Source: Ktedonobacterales bacterium (GTDB taxonomy: Bacteria > Chloroflexota > Ktedonobacteria > Ktedonobacterales > JADMIN01). Taken from it: a DNA stretch of 10,542 nucleotides. The DNA is taken from positions 1 to 10,542 of the forward strand of contig JAICKD010000054.1 of the NCBI GenBank assembly GCA_025928125.1, given 5' to 3'. Below, one piece after another: positions 1 to 6,718 of the stretch. Each line of letters opens with the position of its first letter. Positions within the stretch are counted from its first letter, which is position 1. The position numbers were made by a program, and so were the translations under genes. The notes beneath the pieces were generated by a model, which saw nothing but the letters and a program-made list of their open reading frames with translations, did not search any database and had not been told where the DNA came from.

Positions 1-1400
1 AGGTCGCGCAGCGATGGCCAGATAATCGTGATCACCTGACCGAGTACCGCGACAGCAGCAATTATCGAAAAGAGAGCAACGGTGCTTCGACGCGAAGGCA
101 GCCGGACGCAGGCAAGGAGCGGAATGACCACCAGCAGATAGTGGGCGGGCAGCGCGAGAAACGACAGCATGAATGCCAGCAGCACCGCGCCGGAGCCTGC
201 TATCAGCACGCGGCCACGCGCTATGGCCCGCTCATTCGAGCGTTTCGCTGACCCTATGTTGTTGGCGGTTACGCTATCGCTCGTTTCACCAACGCCATCC
301 GCAGGTGACGTGTGCGGGCGGCCAATGCGCCTGAAGGCAAGCCAGATCGTGAGGTAAGCCAGCGCGATCAGGACAATCGCCATCACCATCGAGGTGGTGT
401 CGGCGTAACCATCGAGTGCGGAATGTACAACCCGCGAGAGGTCAAGTGGCGAGAAGTCGGTGTGGACCACCAGCCCAGGCAGCCAGCCGACGAGCAATTC
501 TACATTGGCGAAGAGGCTCTCGATCTCAATGCCCCGGCGCGCCTGATAGAGTAGGGTCTGGCTGATGGCGTCCCACCCCGCGCTGGCGGCGATGAGCAAC
601 GTCCAGGCGGCCAGCGTCGCGCCGAACCATGCCACACCAGTAGCCATCCGCCGCCAGACGCGCGGAATCGCCGCTTTGAGTGTCGGCGCGTCCGCCTGGT
701 AGACGAGATAGCCGAGAAAGACTGGGACCAGTAATATCGGGAACCCTTTGACGAGTGTTGCCAGCCCCAGCGTGATGAAGGCAATGGCTGTCTGCCTGTT
801 TAGCAGCGCAAGGATGGCTGCGAGACAGAGCGTTCCTGCCACCAGATCGAACTTCTGGAGCAACGCGCCACTGGCAAAGACGAGCAGGAGATAGAGCAGG
901 CCCGACTTCATCCCGTAGCGGTCGCCGGGGATCAGCCGACGGGCCACTGCCCGGACCAGCACGAGCGTCAGCAGGTCGATCAGCAGCATCTCGATGCCAA
1001 AACTCAGGCCGTAGACACTGTACCGTTGCGGATCGGGCGCGGGCAGCGCCGTTGGCGAGGCGACAAACGCCGGGTCGGGCTGGGGCGCAATCGCTGAGAA
1101 TGGCAGCAGCACCAGGGCAGGCGCTAGCAGCAGTATCATCGCCAGCGGGGGATACTCGACCCCAAAGTCGCGATACGGGAGCTTGCCGGAGGCGAATTCG
1201 CCCGCATATTTATAGAACTGCGGGTCGCTGTAATGCGCGCCGATAATCATACCGAGCAGCAGCAACAGGCGGGTTGCCATCCAGGCGATGAGCAGAACGC
1301 GATCGGCCAGCACGGGTGACTTCGCAGCCGTATCGAACCAGGTTGTCAGCCAACACCACCAGTGGCGACCCTGCGACCGTAGCGCATGCATCCTATTCAT
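1..1400 (-). CDS. GT87/DUF2029-like polytopic membrane glycosyltransferase, 3' end outside the window
   Basis: This reading frame is open for 466 codons from the ATG at 1400 to the left edge, so the C-terminus is missing. The protein is strongly hydrophobic, with many predicted membrane helices. Near residues 62-86 it has the tyrosine-rich loop with GKLPYRDFGVEYPP that is typical of GT87/DUF2029 proteins (GT-C fold, polyprenyl-phosphate-sugar dependent). Further family-like segments are KFDLVAGT (about 183-190), GLATLVKGFPILLVPVF (about 212-228), YQARRGIEIESL (about 285-296) and a late LPAHYLLVVIPLLA (about 417-430). A polar insert at about 360-395 breaks the helices. The expected role is transfer of a sugar from a lipid carrier on the outer face of the membrane; donor and acceptor cannot be read from the sequence. 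The start overlaps the upstream gene by 8 bp (ATGAATAG) and has AGAGG about 10 nt before it. A second in-frame ATG at 1391 would avoid the overlap. Family is fairly secure, substrate unknown. Confidence 0.82.
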   Translation of the reverse strand, partial: MNRMHALRSQGRHWWCWLTTWFDTAAKSPVLADRVLLIAWMATRLLLLLGMIIGAHYSDPQFYKYAGEFASGKLPYRDFGVEYPPLAMILLLAPALVLLPFSAIAPQPDPAFVASPTALPAPDPQRYSVYGLSFGIEMLLIDLLTLVLVRAVARRLIPGDRYGMKSGLLYLLLVFASGALLQKFDLVAGTLCLAAILALLNRQTAIAFITLGLATLVKGFPILLVPVFLGYLVYQADAPTLKAAIPRVWRRMATGVAWFGATLAAWTLLIAASAGWDAISQTLLYQARRGIEIESLFANVELLVGWLPGLVVHTDFSPLDLSRVVHSALDGYADTTSMVMAIVLIALAYLTIWLAFRRIGRPHTSPADGVGETSDSVTANNIGSAKRSNERAIARGRVLIAGSGAVLLAFMLSFLALPAHYLLVVIPLLACVRLPSRRSTVALFSIIAAVAVLGQVITIIWPSLRD

Positions 1401-2868
1401 GGCGTACCGCCTCTCGCGCCCCATCTCCCCCGGTCGGAGTCACGAGCGCGGCTTCGGTCAGCCGCCCAGGCTTGTCGCGCGGCGCGTCGGTCGCTTCCTC
1501 GGAGAGGGCGAGCGCCAGGGCGGGCAGCGTGACGAAGTAGAAGTAGGTCGTGAGGCTGCGCCAGGCGAACCATAATGGCGTCATCGCAAGCACGAATCCA
1601 AGGCCTGTCCCGGGTCGCGGCATGCGCCAGTAGGCGAAGAGGCAGGCGACGATTGCCAGCGCCTCCAGTGCGAGGTAGACAGGCGCGGGAGCCAGCGGCA
1701 GCACGCCCGCGAGCGAGAGACGGACGAGACCGTTGCCTAGCGGGAACATCGGGTCGATCTGCGGCGCAAGCACACCACGCACCCACGCCTCTGGATTGTT
1801 GATAACGAACGGCGCGTTGATGACCGCGAAGAGGGCCACGCCGCCCACCAGCCGCCGCACCGCCTCGCGCGCGCCGGATCGACGCCAGACGAGCAGGAGA
1901 TAGAACGGCGCGAAGAACCACGCCAACTGCTTCGCCGCCAGCGCCAGCCCGAACGCCACAGTTGAGAGGACCGGGCGACGCCACCAGCGCCAGGCAATGA
2001 ATAAGAGCAGGATGTAGAAGACGTCCAGGTCGCCTACTAGCGCCGCGTTGAGCAGCGGCGTATCGGCCAGCACGAGCAGCGCCAGCCATATGCGGCAGTC
2101 AGGCGGTACCGAGCGCACCAGCAGGACCGCCAACGCCAGCAGGCAGAGCGCGAAGAAGAGCACGACACTCGGTAGCCCAGCCCAGACGAATGGCACGAGC
2201 GGCAGAAAGGCCAGCGCAGGATAGCTTACGCGCGACTCGAACGCCTGCACGGCATCGGGGTCGCCAATCGACTGCTGGGCGAACACAGCGCGCAGCTTAT
2301 CCTTCGAGGGGTAGTCCGTAGGCGAAGTGCTGGCGAGCGCGCCCTGGCGGAGCGGCGTGATATTGGCGGGATCCTGGTGGAGCGCGCGCATCGCCGCGAC
2401 GATGTCAGACGTGACGTACGGGTTATGCCCGCCGAGCAGTTGCTGGGCGGCATAGTGATCAAGCGTGGTGCCATCGTTGGCATACTCGGGCGCGGAGAAG
2501 CTGGCGACGACGACCTTGGCGCTCTGGAAGATGCCCAGTGGCACGACAAGCAGCGTCAGGCAGAGGGCGGCGATCTGAACCTGTCGCCGATAGGGCCAGC
2601 GCCAGCGCGGCGGGTTGACGCCCACAGCAGCCAGCAGTAGCACCAGCGAGGTGGCCAATATGAGAAAGACGAGGACGCCGGTGAGGGTCGCGCCAAGGGC
2701 ATGGGTGGCAGGGTCACGCGGCAATTCCAGCAGATTCTGGAGCGCCAGCGCCATGGCGACCAGCGTCAGACGCGCCGCGCTTGTCTTGTGCGGGACGACA
2801 ATCCATTGTCGCGCCCAGCGGGCAAACGCGCCTGACTCGGTAGCTGCTCCAGGGGTCGTCGTGCTCAT
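1393..2868 (-). CDS. Polytopic membrane protein, GT-C/GT87-like glycosyltransferase
   Basis: The frame encodes 491 aa from the chosen ATG at 2868. GGGAGAAGG lies just upstream; earlier in-frame ATGs at 2943 and 2904 lack a ribosome site. The N-terminal ~30 residues are polar and cytosolic-looking, followed by about ten hydrophobic segments and a charged C-terminal tail (about 457-491). After the second or third helix a large extracytoplasmic loop carries LDHYAAQQLLGGHNPY (136-151), resembling the Asp plus G-x-NPY signature of GT-C lipid-sugar-dependent glycosyltransferases. YPALAFLPLVPF (216-227), GDLDVFYILLLF (279-290) and GLALAAKQLAWFFAPFYLL (307-325) follow the usual order in GT87-like proteins. 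It overlaps the next gene by 8 bp, so the two are probably translationally coupled and may act in the same glycan or glycolipid pathway. The two proteins differ too much to be a recent duplication. Membrane topology is clear; the exact enzymatic role is inferred. Confidence 0.82.
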   Translation of the reverse strand: MSTTTPGAATESGAFARWARQWIVVPHKTSAARLTLVAMALALQNLLELPRDPATHALGATLTGVLVFLILATSLVLLLAAVGVNPPRWRWPYRRQVQIAALCLTLLVVPLGIFQSAKVVVASFSAPEYANDGTTLDHYAAQQLLGGHNPYVTSDIVAAMRALHQDPANITPLRQGALASTSPTDYPSKDKLRAVFAQQSIGDPDAVQAFESRVSYPALAFLPLVPFVWAGLPSVVLFFALCLLALAVLLVRSVPPDCRIWLALLVLADTPLLNAALVGDLDVFYILLLFIAWRWWRRPVLSTVAFGLALAAKQLAWFFAPFYLLLVWRRSGAREAVRRLVGGVALFAVINAPFVINNPEAWVRGVLAPQIDPMFPLGNGLVRLSLAGVLPLAPAPVYLALEALAIVACLFAYWRMPRPGTGLGFVLAMTPLWFAWRSLTTYFYFVTLPALALALSEEATDAPRDKPGRLTEAALVTPTGGDGAREAVRHE

Positions 2869-3107
2869 GCCTTCTCCCGGCGCCCGGTCTGCCTGTCTCA
2901 TCATGAGAGACCGTCCGCAACTGCGCCGACCGCAACCAGCCATGACGGCGTCTGAGGTCAGCCATGGCCACTCAGCTCATACATTGATGACGCCTACTAC
3001 AACGCTACAATGCTATAACGCCCTTACGAGATCAATCGTTCCTGGCATCCATATCCAGTACTTCATGATAATGACGAAATGACGAGCGCCGCGAGTAGCC
3101 CGCTGGC

Positions 3108-3293
3108 TCAGGGCGTCTGGCGAAACGGCAGCGCGATGATCGCGCCAAATGCCGCGACCGCAGGTACCGCATAGAGCAGCGCCTGGATGACATCATCCCG
3201 CGACTGCGCGTGCAGAAACATCGTGAAGCTGGCAATGGCAAACCCGACACCGATTGCGAAGAGCAGAATGGTGCTGAGCATTCGCTTCGACAT
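3108..3293 (-). CDS. Small two-helix membrane protein, function unknown
   Basis: The product has 61 aa. It has a short basic N-terminus (MSKR), one hydrophobic helix at about residues 6-27, a polar turn (HAQSRDD, 28-34), a second helix at about 38-56 and a short basic tail. GAGAAGG stands seven bases before the ATG, and an extended -10 promoter lies about 75 bp upstream, so it has better expression signals than most small frames here. An overlapping frame (3032-3250, minus) is arginine-rich and has no such signals. The next minus-strand gene starts about 240 bp downstream, so cotranscription with the glycosyltransferases is possible but not shown. I do not recognise a family; small paired-helix proteins of this sort are often membrane-complex accessory subunits, but that is only a possibility. 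Confidence 0.7.
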   Translation of the reverse strand: MSKRMLSTILLFAIGVGFAIASFTMFLHAQSRDDVIQALLYAVPAVAAFGAIIALPFRQTP

Positions 3294-3367
3294 GATCGCC
3301 TTCTCTAACTGTGTGATGTAATGAATCTTCCGAATATTCCCACAACAGTGGCTATATGCGCCGCCAG

Positions 3368-3376
3368 ATTATACCA
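3368..3376 (-). promoter_or_regulatory. Extended -10 promoter of the small membrane protein gene
   Basis: Read on the minus strand this is TGGTATAAT: a perfect TATAAT preceded by the TGn extension. No good -35 hexamer stands 16-18 bp upstream (the 17-bp position reads GGTGTG). The predicted transcription start is near 3361, giving a leader of roughly 65-70 nt before the ATG at 3293. The bases after the hexamer are GC-rich (CTGGCGGCGC). Confidence 0.65.
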
Positions 3377-3430
3377 TGTTTGCGGTCGCACACACCATGC
3401 GCCCATGATCAGGTCGTTACACAAACAGCA

Positions 3431-3460
3431 GGCGCGTCATTCTCAAAACACCCACGCGCC
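3431..3460. repeat. 7-bp inverted repeat in the divergent intergenic region, possible operator
   Basis: Arms GGCGCGT (3431-3437) and ACGCGCC (3454-3460) are perfect reverse complements separated by a 16-bp AT-richer spacer. The site lies between the divergently transcribed small membrane protein and lipoprotein genes, about 55 bp upstream of the former's -10. It could bind a dimeric regulator or form a hairpin. Short GC-only arms can arise by chance in this genome. Confidence 0.3.
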
Positions 3461-3509
3461 AGTTATCGTCTTGCGTGAGGATACTCAGCGTTCGAGTTGC
3501 TGATTGCCG

Positions 3510-3531
3510 ACATATCATTCACATATCGTTC
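3510..3531 (+). repeat. 11-bp tandem direct repeat just before the lipoprotein ribosome-binding site
   Basis: ACATATCATTC (3510-3520) is followed without a gap by ACATATCGTTC (3521-3531), matching at 10 of 11 positions. It sits 4 bp before the Shine-Dalgarno sequence. Direct repeats with an 11-bp period are the usual binding pattern of OmpR/PhoB-type response regulators, but here the repeat might instead lie in the transcribed leader. No convincing promoter was found for the gene, so its role is open. Confidence 0.4.
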
Positions 3532-3534
3532 AGT

Positions 3535-3541
3535 AGGAGGT
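3535..3541 (+). promoter_or_regulatory. Strong Shine-Dalgarno sequence that sets a TTG start
   Basis: AGGAGGT is a full match to the anti-Shine-Dalgarno core and ends four bases before TTG at 3546. It decides the start of the lipoprotein, because the TTG directly begins a basic N-region followed by a signal-peptide core and no ATG in that frame fits better. Confidence 0.8.
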
Positions 3542-3545
3542 CCGC

Positions 3546-4049
3546 TTGAAGCATCCGGTGAGGGGCCATTATCCAATTCTGCTCTTTCTTCTCTGTAGCC
3601 TGTTCATGTTGAGTGTTCTGGCGGGCTGCAAATTGCGCGGTTCAAACATCGCGCTGCCGACCGCGACGAAGGCCACTGTGGCCATCACTATGCAGAACCG
3701 CGAATTTGAGACGAGCGAGCCGCTGGGCATCCTCGTCAAGAACACCGGTTCGGCGGATGTCTATGCCCTCAATGGACTTTCTGCTTGCACCGTCTTGCAG
3801 TTGCAGCAATATGATACCGATAAGAAGGTCTGGGTTGCGGCCGACCGATGCCGCGAGACGGCGCAGCCGAGGGTGCTGGTGATTCGCGCGGGGATGAGCG
3901 AGCCGTTTACGCTCGCGCCCACCTCATCCGGCGACCCGAACTCATGGGATGCGGGTACGTACCGCATCGCACTCACGTTCACAACGCATGCGGATGGCAA
4001 AGCGGCGGCGCAGACAGCCTATTCGCCGGGCTTCACCATATCGAGCTAA
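3546..4049 (+). CDS. Lipoprotein with a predicted Ig-like beta-sandwich domain
   Basis: The product has 167 aa. It begins with a basic N-region (MKHPVRGH), a hydrophobic core (about 10-24) and a lipobox LAGC at residues 25-28, so it should be lipidated at Cys28 and anchored outside the cytoplasmic membrane. The mature part (about 40-167) is beta-rich, with the pattern TVAITMQNREFETSEPLGIL, then VKNTGSADVYAL, a late DAGTYRIALTF and a final FTIS strand. This resembles secreted Ig-like or BsuPI-like beta-sandwich domains, although I cannot name a specific family. Cys81 and Cys102 are the only mature cysteines besides the lipidated one and could form a disulfide. The start is TTG with a near-ideal ribosome site. 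The dehydrogenase begins 56 bp downstream on the same strand. The lipoprotein call is firm; the function is unknown. Confidence 0.85.
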   Translation: MKHPVRGHYPILLFLLCSLFMLSVLAGCKLRGSNIALPTATKATVAITMQNREFETSEPLGILVKNTGSADVYALNGLSACTVLQLQQYDTDKKVWVAADRCRETAQPRVLVIRAGMSEPFTLAPTSSGDPNSWDAGTYRIALTFTTHADGKAAAQTAYSPGFTISS

Positions 4050-4105
4050 CAGGCTATATCCGCAGTCTATCAGACGAAACTGTCCCGTCATTCATGGAGC
4101 GACAC

Positions 4106-5098
4106 ATGGAGAATCCCCAACTCGTCGTCAGCAACTTTATGTTCGCGCCAAACGATCAGCAGCGGGTGGAGGCGGCGCTCGGCGCGGGCGTGTTGGTGCA
4201 AGTCCAAGGCGGCCGTGATGCGCTACGCGAGGCGCTGGTGGCGCATCCCGAGGCCGATGTCGTCGCCAGCTTCTTCCCGCCCGCCGACCTGCTCGCAATT
4301 ACGCCAAACCTCAAGTGGGTCGCGCTGCCCAGCGCCGGAGCGGACCATGCGATCCGCGCGGGCATCGTGCAGCCGGACGGGCCGGTGGTGACCACTGCCA
4401 GCGGCATCCACGCGGTACCTATCGGCGAGTTCGTGCTTTCGCTGATGCTGATGTGGGTACGTCACTGGCCGCAGATCATTGACTATCAGCGCGCCGGAGC
4501 ATGGCCCGATGCGGCGGGGCGCGAGCAGTTGCACGGGCGCGAGCTGGACGGCGCAACGCTTGGCGTCATTGGTCTGGGCGCGATTGGACGGCACATCGCG
4601 CGATTGGGCCGCGCTTTCGGCATGCGTATCATCGCGACACGGCGGAGTGCCAGCGAGGGGACGAGCGATCCCGACGCCGACATGCTGGTCCCGCCCAACC
4701 GGCTGGGTGACTTGCTCGCCGCTGCGGACTTTGTCGTCGTGAGCGTACCCGCGACGGAGCAGACGCGGCATCTGATCGGCGCGGACGAACTGCGCATAAT
4801 GCGGCGCGATGCCTTCCTCATCAACATCTCGCGGGGCAGCGCGATTGACGAGGCGGCGCTGGTCGCGGCGCTGACAGACGGCGTCATCGGCGGCGCGGGG
4901 CTTGATGTCTTCAAGACGGAGCCACTGCCCGCCGAGAGTCCGCTCTGGCGGCTGCCCAACGTGATCATCTCGCCGCATGTGGCGGGCAATACGAGCCAGT
5001 ACAGCCGCCGCTTCACCGATCTCTTCCTAGCGAATCTGGCGCGTTACCGGACGGGCGAGCCGCTGCGTAACGTGGTAGATCTGGCGCGGGGATATTAG
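4106..5098 (+). CDS. D-isomer-specific 2-hydroxyacid dehydrogenase
   Basis: The product has 330 aa, the usual length for the family that interconverts 2-oxoacids and D-2-hydroxyacids (glyoxylate/hydroxypyruvate reductases, D-lactate and phosphoglycerate dehydrogenases). The nucleotide-binding motif GLGAIG is at 156-161. The catalytic triad is visible as Arg243 (INISRGSAID), Glu272 (DVFKTEPLP) and His291 (IISPHVAG). The substrate-side loop is WVALPSAGADH (71-81). The position that normally holds the NAD-selecting Asp, 18 residues after the last motif glycine, is Arg179 (IIATRRS), as in NADPH-preferring hydroxypyruvate reductases, so NADP(H) is the likelier cofactor. The start at 4106 is chosen because GGAG lies six bases upstream. 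The frame is open back to 3848 but would overlap the lipoprotein; an ATG at 4094 lacks a ribosome site. It is probably cotranscribed with the lipoprotein. Exact substrate is undetermined. Confidence 0.92.
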   Translation: MENPQLVVSNFMFAPNDQQRVEAALGAGVLVQVQGGRDALREALVAHPEADVVASFFPPADLLAITPNLKWVALPSAGADHAIRAGIVQPDGPVVTTASGIHAVPIGEFVLSLMLMWVRHWPQIIDYQRAGAWPDAAGREQLHGRELDGATLGVIGLGAIGRHIARLGRAFGMRIIATRRSASEGTSDPDADMLVPPNRLGDLLAAADFVVVSVPATEQTRHLIGADELRIMRRDAFLINISRGSAIDEAALVAALTDGVIGGAGLDVFKTEPLPAESPLWRLPNVIISPHVAGNTSQYSRRFTDLFLANLARYRTGEPLRNVVDLARGY

Positions 5099-5181
5099 GG
5101 AGTGAGTCGTGCGCCTTGGACGGAGCATCGCATCATGTGCATGAGCAACCTCTGTATCGGGCAGCTGCAGCGTGCCAGCTA

Positions 5182-5190
5182 TGTTATACT
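5182..5190 (+). promoter_or_regulatory. Extended -10 promoter of the two-helix protein gene
   Basis: TGTTATACT combines the TGn extension with a TATACT hexamer, and no -35-like hexamer is at the proper distance. The start of transcription would be near 5197, giving a leader of about 87 nt that contains the first hairpin repeat. Short inverted arms GGCAGC (5160-5165) and GCTGCC (5194-5199) flank the site. Confidence 0.55.
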
Positions 5191-5228
5191 GGCGCTGCCA
5201 GATTGCGTATGAGCGAGCCGCGCTCTGG

Positions 5229-5267
5229 CTCCCCTCCCTGATGCGAGGAGGGGAGGTGGGGAGAGGG
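5229..5267. repeat. C-run/G-run hairpin repeat, copy 1
   Basis: Arms CCCCTCC (5231-5237) and GGAGGGG (5247-5253) form a perfect 7-bp stem around a 9-nt loop, followed by the tail GTGGGGAGAGGG. CTGGCTCCC at its left border and GGGAGAGGG at its right border recur in other copies in this window. It ends 16 bp before the start codon of the next gene, in the likely untranslated leader. Confidence 0.7.
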
Positions 5268-5283
5268 CAGAGGACGAGACGAT

Positions 5284-6561
5284 ATGAGCGACGACTGGCG
5301 CAATACGCTGCCGACACTGCGTGAGGAGACGCGCGCGGCCCAGGGGCGAGCGCTGGAGCTGCTCGCGAGCGCGGTGGTCATCTCGACGCTGCTCAGCCTG
5401 GCGATCAATCTCGGCTCATCGCTCATCGCCAATACGCTGCCGACGCCTGTGCAGATCGCACTGATCGCCATCGCCGCCTCGCTGGGGCTGCTAGCCATCA
5501 TCATTCTCCTGCCGCGTATCTCCACCACAGTCAAGGAGTTCGAGGAGGATATCGAGATCGTCATTCCCCTGATGGTCTCGCCGAACGATATCAGCGTGCT
5601 GCGTGTGCGCTACTACGACGACGTGACCGAGTTGGCGCATGCCGCCATCACCCGGATGCCCGCCGAGCAACGCAAGGAGATCGCGCACATGCTGCTGGCG
5701 CAACACGGCGACGCCGATAGTGCCGAGCGCGCCAAACTGACCGCCTTTCTGCTCGATCTAACACAGTTCCTGATGGTGGGGCGGCTCGTCCGCGAATCGC
5801 GCAGCCTGCTTGGGCCACACGCCGCCTATCATAAGTTGCGCTCGGTCGCCCGCCAGCAGTCGGCGGTGACATCGGTCGAGTGGCGGAGTCTCGCCGCGCA
5901 GGTCGAGACAAACACCTTCCTTCACCAGCGCACGCAGGGCATTCCCGAGAAAGTGTTGTTACCAGATGGCGTGTCGCTAATGCTGCCCGAGGTGGCGCCC
6001 GCCGCGCTTGGCAAGGTACAGCGGCAACGCGCCGAGACGCCTGGCATTGCCTATGTTCCGCTGCTGGAGGCACGTTCGCGCCGCGATGTCGCTCTGCGCA
6101 TCAGCGCGATGGCCGGATTCAGCGAACACGGCCTGCCGACGCTGGGCGGGCCGGAGAAGGGCTTCACCGCCCGCTGCGTGATGCGCAACGTCCGCGATGA
6201 GCGCATCCGCAGCCTGGCAAAAGCCGAGGAACATGCTGCCAGTGAGGTGGCGACACACCGGCGCGGCAAGAAGTCCGACAAGGCGGAGACGACGGACGCC
6301 GCCAATGTTCCCGATGCCACGGCTACGTATGCGGCGGCCTTCGCCAAGGTCTACGACTCAAGCACCAGACCGCACCTCATACGGATTTTCGTCCGCTTCG
6401 ACGGTATGTTCCGCATCCGGCTGCTGCTGAGCGACCGACGCCAGCGCGGGCGTTACGCCTGGGGCGCTGCCCTCTCGCGGTTGCTGGCGGAGTCCGACAT
6501 CGAGGTCTTCCTGGCGACGCTGCACGAGAATGGACAGAAGACGCCACGTCGTACATTCTAA
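5284..6561 (+). CDS. Two-helix membrane protein with a large cytosolic domain, unrecognised
   Basis: The product has 425 aa. A short charged N-terminus (about 1-24) leads into two closely spaced hydrophobic helices (about 26-49 and 55-78) joined by a short turn, which suggests a membrane hairpin with both ends in the cytosol. The remaining ~345 residues are soluble: a mixed region after the second helix (LPRISTTVKEFEEDIEIVIP), a helical stretch at about 115-215, a beta-rich part (about 220-300), an alanine- and lysine-rich probably disordered insert (about 310-348), and a C-terminal segment with HLIRIFVRFDGMFRIRLLL (364-382). I recognise no catalytic motif or named family. The ATG at 5284 has AGAGGA nine bases upstream, and an extended -10 lies about 95 bp upstream. 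Even codon use over the whole length, open frame and expression signals make it a real gene. The layout is compatible with a membrane-tethered sensor or scaffold, which is only a guess. Confidence 0.85.
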   Translation: MSDDWRNTLPTLREETRAAQGRALELLASAVVISTLLSLAINLGSSLIANTLPTPVQIALIAIAASLGLLAIIILLPRISTTVKEFEEDIEIVIPLMVSPNDISVLRVRYYDDVTELAHAAITRMPAEQRKEIAHMLLAQHGDADSAERAKLTAFLLDLTQFLMVGRLVRESRSLLGPHAAYHKLRSVARQQSAVTSVEWRSLAAQVETNTFLHQRTQGIPEKVLLPDGVSLMLPEVAPAALGKVQRQRAETPGIAYVPLLEARSRRDVALRISAMAGFSEHGLPTLGGPEKGFTARCVMRNVRDERIRSLAKAEEHAASEVATHRRGKKSDKAETTDAANVPDATATYAAAFAKVYDSSTRPHLIRIFVRFDGMFRIRLLLSDRRQRGRYAWGAALSRLLAESDIEVFLATLHENGQKTPRRTF

Positions 6562-6575
6562 TTGGGGTAGGTAGA

Positions 6576-6624
6576 CCTCATCCGGCCTTCGGCCACCCTC
6601 CCCTAACCGGGGAGGGCCAGGGTG
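6576..6624. repeat. Double-hairpin intergenic repeat, copy 2; possible terminator
   Basis: A small GGCC-TTC-GGCC hairpin (6584-6594) is followed at once by a perfect 8-bp stem CCCTCCCC (6596-6603) / GGGGAGGG (6609-6616) with a 5-nt loop. The left part (CTCATCCGGCCTTCGGCCAC) is a very common intergenic repeat core in many bacterial genomes. It lies 14 bp after the stop codon of the two-helix protein and might slow or stop transcription, but no T-run follows. Confidence 0.6.
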
Positions 6625-6647
6625 ACCATCGTGCCGAGTGGCGATTC

Positions 6648-6684
6648 TGGCTCCCATCCCTTTGGAGGGGCCGGGGAGAGAGGG
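6648..6684. repeat. C-run/G-run repeat, copy 3
   Basis: CTGGCTCCCATCCC is followed by GGAGGGG, CCGGGGAG and AGAGGG. It matches copy 1 in its left border (CTGGCTCCC), its G-run spacing and its GAGAGGG-type right end, but its stem is less perfect. It lies between the two-helix protein gene and thpR. Confidence 0.6.
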
Positions 6685-6718
6685 CCGTCAGACCCGGAGG
6701 CCAACAGCGGGCATCTTA

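Noticed and set aside
1397..2089. Minus-strand frame of 230 codons inside the second glycosyltransferase gene
   Set aside because: It is Arg/Ala/Gly-rich, has no family features or ribosome site, and lies wholly inside the 491-aa membrane protein in another frame.
3848..4105. Upstream extension of the dehydrogenase frame
   Set aside because: It overlaps most of the 3' half of the lipoprotein gene, and the 2-hydroxyacid dehydrogenase fold begins at about 4106.
4223..4978. Minus-strand frame of 251 codons opposite the dehydrogenase
   Set aside because: The opposite strand encodes a dehydrogenase with every catalytic residue intact; the antisense frame is His/Arg/Asp-rich shadow sequence.
3546..6561. 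A defence or signalling operon formed by the lipoprotein, dehydrogenase and two-helix protein
   Set aside because: There is no nuclease, nucleotidyltransferase, protease or helicase signature, and a separate promoter precedes the two-helix gene, so grouping them would be speculation.
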